NCBI RefSeq assembly: GCF_000018285.1
Contig: NC_009901.1
Location: 1,301,001-1,365,000, forward strand
From: Shewanella pealeana ATCC 700345
Lineage (GTDB): Bacteria > Pseudomonadota > Gammaproteobacteria > Enterobacterales > Shewanellaceae
DNA: 64,000 bases
Reading direction: 5' to 3'
Shown here: one piece after another, positions 57,352 through 64,000 of the stretch
Position numbering within the stretch: the stretch's first letter is position 1
How the letters are laid out: every line of letters begins with the position of its first letter
Made by a program: the position numbers and the translations under genes
The notes under the pieces: generated by a model
Told to the model about the DNA's origin: nothing
The model's database searches: none
The model's input: the letters and a program-made list of their open reading frames with translations, nothing else

Positions 57352-59235
57352 TTAGCTGTTTTGCTCAATCCACAGGTCGATTTCACTTTCTAGTACATCT
57401 AATGGTACGGGGCCATTTTTGAGTACGATAGTGTGAAAATCACGAATATCAAACTTATCGCCTAGCGCTTGCTGCGCCTTATCTCTAAGCGCCAATAGCT
57501 TAAGCATGCCCACCTTGTAGGCAGTGGCTTGTGATGGCATCACGATATGACGTTCAACCATCTTGATAGCGTCAGATTTAGCATTGGGCGTATTAGTGAC
57601 GTAGTACTCGATGGACTCTTCACGAGTCCATTTCTTAGCATGAATACCTGTATCGACTACTAAGCGGCATGCGCGCCAAAGCTCCATGGCTAAGCGGCCA
57701 AAGTCAGAGTAGGGATCTGAATACATGCCCATCTCCTTCGGGAAGTACTCGCTGTATAGACCCCAGCCCTCAATATATGCAGTGTAACCGCCGAACTTAC
57801 GAAACTTAGGTACAGCCTCCAGCTCTTGAGCGATTGCTATCTGCATATGATGCCCCGGCGTGCCTTCATGGTAAGCCAGAGCTTCCATCTGATACTTTGG
57901 CATCGCCTTCATATCATACAGGTTAGCGTAGTAAGTGCCTGGACGGCTGCCATCGGGTGATGGGTTGCTATAAAACGCCTTACCGGCAGACTTCTCTCTA
58001 AAGGCTTCGACCTGTTTTACGATCATTGGTGCCTTAGGTTTGACCTTGAACACTTCGTCTAAGCGACCGCTCATGGTGTCGATAAGTGCGGTGGCTTCAC
58101 TTAAGTAGGCTTGGCGACCCTTATCGTCATTGGCATAGTAAAACTGCTCGTCATCACGCATGAACTTAAAGAACTCAGCGAGTGAGCCTTCGAAGTTAAC
58201 CTTGTTCATGATGTCACGCATCTCGCTGTGAATACGCGCCACTTCCGATAAGCCAAGTTCATGGATTTCACTGGCGCTCATATCGGTTGTTGTCGTGCGT
58301 GCGAGTGCGTTGTTGTAATACGAGTCACCTTGAGGGAATTTCCAGGCGCCATCGCGGGTATCGGCTTTAGTTTCAAGCTTGGTCATATAGGCGATGAGCT
58401 TGTCGTAGGCAGGTTTTACATCTGTTACTAATGCGCTTTTAGCCTCACGTAATAAGCTTTCCTTGTCGCTATCGCTGATTTCAAGTTTTGCCATTTTACG
58501 CTTAAAGTCGGCCCAAAGAGCGCTGTCTTTTACTCTTTCATTAGTCGCCGAATTTGCTGTAAATGGTGCGCCTGCAACTATGTTCTTGCTGTCGTTGATC
58601 ACGTAAGGAAAGACAAACTTAGGTGCGATAATGCCTTTGCTTTCACGCACTTCTAATGCAGTTTGTAGCTGAGATAAACGTTTAGGCACGCCTTGCAAGC
58701 GGCTTATATAGGCCTTGGCATCTTCGACATTACCAATTTGGTGCTGGTTTATCAGAAACGAAGCTATTTGCGAGTGGCCGCCATACATCTGGTTAACGGG
58801 GTAGCTATGGTAACGCCATTTATCGTCTTTAATGGCTTGCTGAAGCTTTTGCGTTAGTAGTTGGTAGCTAAGTAGAGTTTGTCTATCGAGCTTGCTTGAG
58901 TTGATTTTTTGAAGCTGAGCTAAATGTTTTTTGTCGCGGGCAAGGGCGGCATCATCGGCAGTATCGCCCATCTCATCCCATTTATCGTAATCGGTTTTAA
59001 TGCCGAGATGGGTTTGGGAGATGGGGCTTGCCATGACATTTTCCATGAAAATGCTTTCGAATAAGGCGTTGGCTTTTTCTGACTCACTCTCTGCCTTATG
59101 GGCAACGGGCTCACTTGGGCTAGATAGTGAAGTGGAAGTTGGGGCGGCGACGGCGGAGGCGCCAAGCATAGTGCTGGCGCTGAGCCCAAATGAGAGCGAG
59201 AGGGCAATAAGGCTAACTTTTGTTTTTATAGGCAT
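57352..59235 (-). CDS. DUF885 family exported metallopeptidase
   Basis: Exported protein of 627 residues. A signal peptide runs to about SAVAA (residues 1-30). The DUF885 domain follows, with the zinc-binding motif YHEGTPGHH near residue 452 and TAYIEGWGLYSEYFPKEMG downstream holding the third ligand Glu. This pattern is shared with the M2/M32-like carboxypeptidases, so a peptidase acting in the periplasm is likely, though substrates are not known. Monocistronic; its promoter lies in the 155-bp gap after hemW's 3' end. Confidence 0.85.
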   Translation of the reverse strand: MPIKTKVSLIALSLSFGLSASTMLGASAVAAPTSTSLSSPSEPVAHKAESESEKANALFESIFMENVMASPISQTHLGIKTDYDKWDEMGDTADDAALARDKKHLAQLQKINSSKLDRQTLLSYQLLTQKLQQAIKDDKWRYHSYPVNQMYGGHSQIASFLINQHQIGNVEDAKAYISRLQGVPKRLSQLQTALEVRESKGIIAPKFVFPYVINDSKNIVAGAPFTANSATNERVKDSALWADFKRKMAKLEISDSDKESLLREAKSALVTDVKPAYDKLIAYMTKLETKADTRDGAWKFPQGDSYYNNALARTTTTDMSASEIHELGLSEVARIHSEMRDIMNKVNFEGSLAEFFKFMRDDEQFYYANDDKGRQAYLSEATALIDTMSGRLDEVFKVKPKAPMIVKQVEAFREKSAGKAFYSNPSPDGSRPGTYYANLYDMKAMPKYQMEALAYHEGTPGHHMQIAIAQELEAVPKFRKFGGYTAYIEGWGLYSEYFPKEMGMYSDPYSDFGRLAMELWRACRLVVDTGIHAKKWTREESIEYYVTNTPNAKSDAIKMVERHIVMPSQATAYKVGMLKLLALRDKAQQALGDKFDIRDFHTIVLKNGPVPLDVLESEIDLWIEQNS

Positions 59236-59390
59236 TTTTAGGCTTCCTTAGAATTATGATTGTTATCCTAAAGAAGCCAGCGGTTAATTTTTTGATCTAA
59301 GTGTTAGCAAATATTTCCAAATCTATAGGCTGTGGCTTATTAATTAAGCTATTCAGTTGCTTAGGGAGTATTAGTAAGCCGTTATACCAT

Positions 59391-60527
59391 CTATAGGAAT
59401 TGTGACAGTAGCTCATTGACGAACATGTGACCTTTGCTAGTCAGCTGCCAGTGTTCATCCGATTCAGTCATTAAGCCCTTAGCACAGCCTTGCTTAACTC
59501 CGTCACTGATGGTGTCTCGAGTTAAACCTGTGCGCTGTTCAAATTCCACCTTAGGAATTGGACTCATTAGGCGCAAGCGGTTCATCAGATATTCTAAGGC
59601 TCTGTCTTCCTCTACCACCTCTGTTGTTTCATCGGTGTAGTTATCAGCGGCTAAATAACCTTTAGGGTGCTTAATCTTGACGGTGCGGACAATTTTATTG
59701 TCATCAAGTAGGGTTATTTTACCATGAGCGCCACAACCAATCCCTAAGTAGTCGCCAAACTGCCAGTAGTTAAGGTTGTGTCTGCATTGGAAGCCTTCTT
59801 TGGCATAGGCCGAGATCTCGTACTGCTGGTAACCTAGCGCAGCTAGACGCTTTTGCCCCTGCTCGTAGATCTGCCATAGGTTTTCATCATCAGGAAGCTG
59901 TGGCGGCTTAGAGTGGAATAGGGTATTAGGCTCAATCGTTAGTTGATACCAAGACAGGTGGGGCGGAGCAAGCTCTGCTGCGGTCTCTATGTCGCTAAGG
60001 GCTTCATCAAAACTTTGGTTTGGCAGGCCGTGCATCAAGTCTAAGTTAAAGCTCTGGTAACCAGAGACTTTAGCCTTTTGGGCGGCAATATGAGCTTCGT
60101 CTTTATTGTGAATACGCCCGAGCAGGTTGAGCTTGTCGCTAGAGAAACTCTGTACCCCGATTGATAGTCGGGTCACGCCAGCTTTGCAATAAGCTTCGAA
60201 ATCATCGTGCTCAAGGGTGCCAGGATTAGCCTCCATGGTAATTTCGATATTGTCGCTAAACGGAACTAGCTTATCGACTTCAGCTAATAAGCGCCCAATC
60301 TGCGCGGCATCGAACAGAGAGGGCGTGCCGCCACCGATAAAAATCGTGTCTAAACGTCTACCTTGCACGTAATGCAGATCTTGCTTGAGATCTTTTATCA
60401 GTGCATCGATATATTCAGTTTGCGGCAGTTCACCATGCTGTCCATGGGAATTGAAGTCGCAGTAAGGGCACTTTTGTACGCACCAAGGAATATGGATATA
60501 TAGGCTTAACGGTGGCAGGGTTAACAT
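59391..60527 (-). CDS. hemW: radical SAM heme chaperone HemW
   Basis: Radical SAM protein of 378 residues. The cluster cysteines are Cys16, Cys20 and Cys23 in IHIPWCVQKCPYCDF, followed by GGGTPSLF and TMEANPGTLE. The C-terminal HemN-like winged helix ends the chain. HemW binds heme and is proposed to deliver it to respiratory proteins; it is often misannotated as coproporphyrinogen oxidase, whose extra N-terminal part is lacking here. The ATG overlaps the rdgB stop by one base, the usual rdgB-hemW coupling. Confidence 0.93.
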   Translation of the reverse strand: MLTLPPLSLYIHIPWCVQKCPYCDFNSHGQHGELPQTEYIDALIKDLKQDLHYVQGRRLDTIFIGGGTPSLFDAAQIGRLLAEVDKLVPFSDNIEITMEANPGTLEHDDFEAYCKAGVTRLSIGVQSFSSDKLNLLGRIHNKDEAHIAAQKAKVSGYQSFNLDLMHGLPNQSFDEALSDIETAAELAPPHLSWYQLTIEPNTLFHSKPPQLPDDENLWQIYEQGQKRLAALGYQQYEISAYAKEGFQCRHNLNYWQFGDYLGIGCGAHGKITLLDDNKIVRTVKIKHPKGYLAADNYTDETTEVVEEDRALEYLMNRLRLMSPIPKVEFEQRTGLTRDTISDGVKQGCAKGLMTESDEHWQLTSKGHMFVNELLSQFL

Positions 60528-61126
60528 TAGTTAAAGATACCTTGTTGCTTCATGGCTTCGATTAACAACACTAGGGCTTTACCACGATGGCTTAGCTTAT
60601 TCTTCTCATCACTGCTTAGCTCTGCAGCAGCGCATTCGTGCTCTGCAGGGATAAAGATAGGATCGTAACCGTGGCCGTTTACGCCTTGCGCAGCAAAACC
60701 AATAGTGCCTTCCCATGACGCTTGGCAGATGATTGGGGTTGGATCTTTAGCATGACGCATATAAACCAATACGCACTGAAAGCGTGCACTACGCTCAGCT
60801 TGGTCTTCAAGGGCATTTAATAATTTTGTGTAGTTTTGCTCATCTTTAGCGCCTTCTCCAGCGTAACGCGCCGAGTAAATACCGGGTGCGCCTTGTAAGA
60901 AGTCAACTTCTAGACCCGAGTCATCGGCAATGGCGGCATGGCCAGTGATCTCAGCGGCATGTCTGGCCTTGATGATGGCATTTTCAACAAATGTGGTACC
61001 CGTCTCAGCCACTTCTGACACATTGAATTGGCTCTGAGCTAAGATCTCGACGCCGTAATCGGCCATCAATTCAGAAAATTCTTTGAGTTTACCTTTGTTG
61101 CCGCTAGCAAGGACGATTTGATTCAT
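60527..61126 (-). CDS. rdgB: dITP/XTP pyrophosphatase (Ham1)
   Basis: Hydrolyses non-canonical purine nucleotides such as dITP and XTP to keep them out of DNA. The 199-residue protein shows IVLASGNKGKLKEF at the N-terminus, the ADDSGLEVDFLQGAPGIYSARYAG motif near 70-90 and NGHGYDPIF near 150. The ATG at 61126 has a modest ribosome site. It precedes hemW in one transcript. Confidence 0.95.
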   Translation of the reverse strand: MNQIVLASGNKGKLKEFSELMADYGVEILAQSQFNVSEVAETGTTFVENAIIKARHAAEITGHAAIADDSGLEVDFLQGAPGIYSARYAGEGAKDEQNYTKLLNALEDQAERSARFQCVLVYMRHAKDPTPIICQASWEGTIGFAAQGVNGHGYDPIFIPAEHECAAAELSSDEKNKLSHRGKALVLLIEAMKQQGIFN

Positions 61127-61203
61127 GGGATGCCTGTAGATGAGTCTAAAAATAATGGCGGCAATAATAGCCGAGATACGGGGTTTTCGATAGAGTAAAC
61201 GTC

Positions 61204-61232
61204 ACAAAAAAACAGGGGCGCTAGGCCCCTGT
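61204..61232 (-). terminator. terminator of the DUF4426 gene
   Basis: The stem ACAGGGGC/GCCCCTGT is followed on the minus strand by seven T, just past the stop at 61253. Confidence 0.88.
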
Positions 61233-61252
61233 GTGTTCGATTCAATCTAAGA

Positions 61253-61687
61253 TTATTCGACGTAAAACTTCTGCTTAAACTTGAGTATTGTGTTGAGTTT
61301 TTTACCGTACTTGACTGCGATTTTAAAGTTTATCTCTTGATCGTCACGGTAAGGGACTTCAGCGATGTAATAGATAGAGTCCCCTTCACGAATTTCTCTA
61401 AACTTTAAGTCGACTCTGGCATCGAGTAAGTTATTGGCGACACCAGAAATTTCCACGGGTACTGCAGGATTCCCCTTAACGCTTGTGTCGAGCACCGCAA
61501 TATTAATTATGCCAGTGTAGCTACTACGCTTGATGCCATAAGACTTGGCAATACTAGGGGTTAAAAAGGTGCTGCTAAGGGCAACATAGTGGATATCGTA
61601 GTTACCCACTTTTTCTTTTTGTTCGGCAAATGCGTTGCTGCTTAGGCAAAAACAGAGCATTAGCATAGTGGTTAAAGACCTGACCAT
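61253..61687 (-). CDS. DUF4426 family periplasmic protein
   Basis: Exported 144-residue protein with a signal peptide ending at NAFA. The mature part (VGNYDIHYVALSSTFLTPSIAKSYGI, then YTGIINIAVLD and EVPYRDDQEINFKIAVKYG) matches DUF4426, a gammaproteobacterial family of unknown function often found between the yggS-proC-yggT-yggU cluster and rdgB. It has its own terminator and a short leader. Confidence 0.83.
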   Translation of the reverse strand: MVRSLTTMLMLCFCLSSNAFAEQKEKVGNYDIHYVALSSTFLTPSIAKSYGIKRSSYTGIINIAVLDTSVKGNPAVPVEISGVANNLLDARVDLKFREIREGDSIYYIAEVPYRDDQEINFKIAVKYGKKLNTILKFKQKFYVE

Positions 61688-61770
61688 ATTCGTTTTCCTG
61701 AGGAAGATATCTTGTTAACAGTATAGAACTTAGTTTAGCTCAACGCCTTAAACTTCTTATAACTATAAGG

Positions 61771-62058
61771 TTACAAAAGGTTTTGTACTTCAGCTGGAAT
61801 AAGCTTAGGAGCGGTGATCCTGACTTGTTTATGGCGTCCCATCTGGCCTTTAATAATGTCTATATCCCCTTTAGGGACTTTAAAGGCTTTCGATAGGTAC
61901 TTAGTAAGATGGGCGTTGGCCTTGCCGTCTACGGGGGGCGCAGTAATGGCTATTTTAATCTCTTCACCATGTAGGCCGACTATTTGGTCGCGACTAGCTT
62001 TAGGCTGAATATAGAGTTGAAGCAGCAGGTCGCCCTGCTGCATTATGGCTGGTGTCAC
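61771..62058 (-). CDS. yggU: YggU family protein (DUF167)
   Basis: Small protein of 95 residues with the DUF167 motif [20 protein letters not shown] near residues 40-60. Its function is unknown. The start is GTG at 62058, overlapping the yggT stop (TAGTG), which shows translational coupling. Last gene of yggS-proC-yggT-yggU. Confidence 0.9.
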   Translation of the reverse strand: MTPAIMQQGDLLLQLYIQPKASRDQIVGLHGEEIKIAITAPPVDGKANAHLTKYLSKAFKVPKGDIDIIKGQMGRHKQVRITAPKLIPAEVQNLL

Positions 62059-62606
62059 TATACGCTAGCCCAGAATGGTATGTATTGCGCTAGTAAGATA
62101 TTGACGAAGTTAAGGATAATCATCATCACTAGCAGTGATAAGTCTAGTCCGCCCATCGCTGGCAAAATGCGGCGGATTGGCGCAAGTAGCGGCTCAGTTA
62201 ACTGACCCATTACCATTTCGATTGGGTTACTGCCTTGGCTTACCCAGCTTAAAATCGCACGTAGGATCAGCATCCAAAATAGCAATACGCCGGCTTCTTT
62301 AATCACCGACACTAAAGAGACAAGCAGTAAGGTAGGTACATTAATTGCCGCACCAGCCATCAGGCTTAAGATGACAAACTTAAGTACCACAACCGTTATT
62401 GCGAGTACGAAAGAGGCGGTATCAAAACTGCCAAAAGAGGGCAGTACGCGTCTTAAAGGGCCAACAATTGGGTGAGTGGCCTTTACGATAAACTGACTGA
62501 AAGGGTTATAAAAATCGGCTCTAGCTAATTGTAGCCAGATACGTAACACCACGACCATCAGGTATAGATCGAATACCGTGCTTATCAGAAAACTAAATGC
62601 ATTCAT
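62058..62606 (-). CDS. yggT: YggT family membrane protein
   Basis: Integral membrane protein of 182 residues made of two YGGT repeats, each with a hydrophobic pair and the amphipathic motif ([16 protein letters not shown] near residue 45 and [16 protein letters not shown] near 140). The family has been linked to osmotic tolerance and membrane-protein assembly, but its role is unsettled. It follows proC by 35 bases. Confidence 0.93.
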   Translation of the reverse strand: MNAFSFLISTVFDLYLMVVVLRIWLQLARADFYNPFSQFIVKATHPIVGPLRRVLPSFGSFDTASFVLAITVVVLKFVILSLMAGAAINVPTLLLVSLVSVIKEAGVLLFWMLILRAILSWVSQGSNPIEMVMGQLTEPLLAPIRRILPAMGGLDLSLLVMMIILNFVNILLAQYIPFWASV

Positions 62607-62641
62607 CTGTTTACTCTACTTGTTCAAGTTAAATTTAAAAA

Positions 62642-63460
62642 CTAGTACTGCTTGGCCATCTCTTCGGCGCGGGCGATACAATTGTTCATTGCATTATCGA
62701 CCAAACCTCTTAAATCACCTTTTTCAAACGTCTCAACCGCCTGCGCCGTTGTGCCGCCTTTTGATGTTACGTTCGCTCTAAGCTGAGCAAGACTCACATC
62801 TGGGTTTTGTTTGACCATCAAGGCCGCGCCAAGTGCTGCTTGCTGCGCCATCTCTCTTGCGGCAAGTTCAGACATGCCACCTTTCACTGCACTTTCTACC
62901 ATAGATTCTAAAAATAGGAAGAAATATGCTGGAGAGCTACCCGCAAGTGCGATCACTTGGTTTAATTCATCTTCCTTACTGACCCAGACGACTTCGCCGC
63001 CAGTTGCCATTAAGGTTTCGCAAATGGCTTTTTGCTCAGCCGATATGTCATCGCCCGCATAGAGCCCTGTCAAGCCTACACCTATTTGGGTGGGAGTATT
63101 AGGCATAGTGCGAATTAGTTTGATCTCTTGCTTAAAATAATCACTATAACGCTTGGCTGTTACGCCTGCGGCTATGGTGATAATCAGTTTATTAGAAAGG
63201 TCCAGACCGCTTAGCTCTTCGCCGACGACTTGCATCAGGTGTGGCTTTACGCCAAGCACGATAACATCGGCCGCTTGCGCCGCATCTAGGTTGTTATTCG
63301 ATACCTTAATGCCAAAGTCTGCCACCATAGCATCGAGCTTAGGTTGGCTTGGATTCGTGGCTTGGATTAGCTCAGGGCTATAGCCACTTTTGACTAAGCC
63401 ACTGACGATACTGCGGGTCATATTGCCTGCGCCGATAAAGCATACTTTCTTTTGTGTCAT
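62642..63460 (-). CDS. proC: pyrroline-5-carboxylate reductase
   Basis: Last step of proline synthesis, NAD(P)H-dependent. The 272-residue protein has the Rossmann motif CFIGAGNMTRSIVSGL at residues 7-22, VILGVKPHLM near 70, RTMPNTPTQIGVG near 115 and the signature ALAGSSPAYFFLFLESM near 160-176. AGAGATCTCC precedes the ATG. It is 202 bases downstream of yggS. Confidence 0.96.
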   Translation of the reverse strand: MTQKKVCFIGAGNMTRSIVSGLVKSGYSPELIQATNPSQPKLDAMVADFGIKVSNNNLDAAQAADVIVLGVKPHLMQVVGEELSGLDLSNKLIITIAAGVTAKRYSDYFKQEIKLIRTMPNTPTQIGVGLTGLYAGDDISAEQKAICETLMATGGEVVWVSKEDELNQVIALAGSSPAYFFLFLESMVESAVKGGMSELAAREMAQQAALGAALMVKQNPDVSLAQLRANVTSKGGTTAQAVETFEKGDLRGLVDNAMNNCIARAEEMAKQY

Positions 63461-63662
63461 GGAGATCTCTTTTTGTTTTAGTTAGCTGCACCGAACATCT
63501 TTTGCACTTACAAGGAAAAAGATTATTTAATTAAGGGCTATTTTACTAAAGACTATTTCAGTAAGCGCTATTTTACTCATTAATATCTGGCCGAGTAAGA
63601 GCAATATAAGTTTTATGTTATTAAACAATTTTCATATTGATACTCAATCCGCCAGTTGTTGC

Positions 63663-64000
63663 TTATGCCTTGCTGTAATCACGCTCGCCAAAGATAGCGC
63701 TACCAATACGCACCATGGTTGATCCATGGGCAACGGCAAGCTCTAGGTCATTACTCATGCCAACAGACAGGGTATCGACATAATCAAAGCGTTGAGCCAA
63801 TTGGTTATACAGTGCCTGCAAGGCTGCCATTTCATCTGTGGCCGTTTGTTCATCGACATCGGCCGATGGAATAGCCATCAAGCCGCGAAGAGTCAGATTA
63901 GGCATCTGGGCAATCTTGTCTGCGAGAGCCAATATTTCATTGGCCGCGACGCCAGACTTACTCGCTTCTTGGCTGATGTTGACTTGAATACACACATTGA
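63663..64000 (-). CDS. yggS: YggS family PLP-binding protein, N-terminus beyond the window
   Basis: Only the C-terminal 112 or so residues are in the window; the frame stays open through base 64000 (minus-strand reading NVCIQVNISQEASKSG). Recognisable are NLTLRGLMAIPSAD, the LSVGMSNDLELAVAHGSTMVRIGSAIFGERDY end with Ser and Gly residues that bind the pyridoxal phosphate. YggS/PLPBP keeps PLP and amino-acid pools in balance. It is the first gene of the yggS-proC-yggT-yggU group. Confidence 0.93.
   Translation of the reverse strand, partial: NVCIQVNISQEASKSGVAANEILALADKIAQMPNLTLRGLMAIPSADVDEQTATDEMAALQALYNQLAQRFDYVDTLSVGMSNDLELAVAHGSTMVRIGSAIFGERDYSKA

Overview
The window reads as chromosome of a marine gammaproteobacterium, most probably Shewanella. 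The support is the GlcNAc/chitin locus (nagR, TonB receptor, halogenase-like gene, hex, nagK, nagA, nagX, nagP) with TGACA-N4-TGTCA operators, the ribF-ileS-lspA-fkpB-ispH run followed by type IV pilus minor pilin genes, and the mutY/yggX, trmB-yggL-glsA and yggS-proC-yggT-yggU groups. Identities come from reading translations and comparing with remembered family sequences; no database search was run.

Layout: 1-7 kb holds phosphoketolase (minus strand), a sodium/alanine symporter, yaaA, an HlyU-type ArsR regulator and rpsT. 7-14.5 kb is a lipid II flippase / flavin / translation / lipoprotein / isoprenoid block (murJ, ribF, ileS, lspA, fkpB, ispH). 14.7-22.3 kb encodes type IV pilus minor components (pilV, pilW, pilX, pilY1, pilE, tapY2-like) and two opposing FimT/GspH-like genes, followed by glnB. 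23-38.2 kb is the GlcNAc/chitooligosaccharide regulon: LacI-type NagR, outer-membrane receptor, flavin halogenase homologue, SapC-like protein, GH20 hexosaminidase, GlcNAc kinase, deacetylase, NagX and NagP. Five copies of one operator mark its transcription units. No glucosamine-6-phosphate deaminase gene lies in the cluster.

38.2-42 kb is a repeat-rich zone: an imperfect 151-bp tandem repeat, then three tRNA-Phe/tRNA-Thr operons on the minus strand, each with its own promoter and terminator. An intact IS3-family element has landed exactly at the 3' end of the third tRNA-Thr. 42-48 kb is housekeeping (yggX, mutY, trmB, yggL, glsA, yggN, a LysR regulator). 48.4-50.2 kb carries an IS110-family element of IS1111 type with a long 3' non-coding end that may encode a bridge RNA. 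50.5-57.1 kb is accessory: two unrecognised proteins, a TDT-family transporter with a divergent LysR gene, and an orphan CydA-like protein. The CydA-like protein has no CydB partner, lacks three acidic residues of the canonical heme b595/d site, and overlaps a 23-residue membrane-peptide gene. 57.3-64 kb returns to conserved genes (DUF885 peptidase, hemW, rdgB, DUF4426, yggU, yggT, proC, yggS cut by the edge).

The strongest candidates for something undescribed are the orphan CydA-like protein with its overlapping small protein, the terminated leader or small RNA under NagR control upstream of hex, and the receptor-halogenase-SapC module inside a GlcNAc regulon that lacks nagB.
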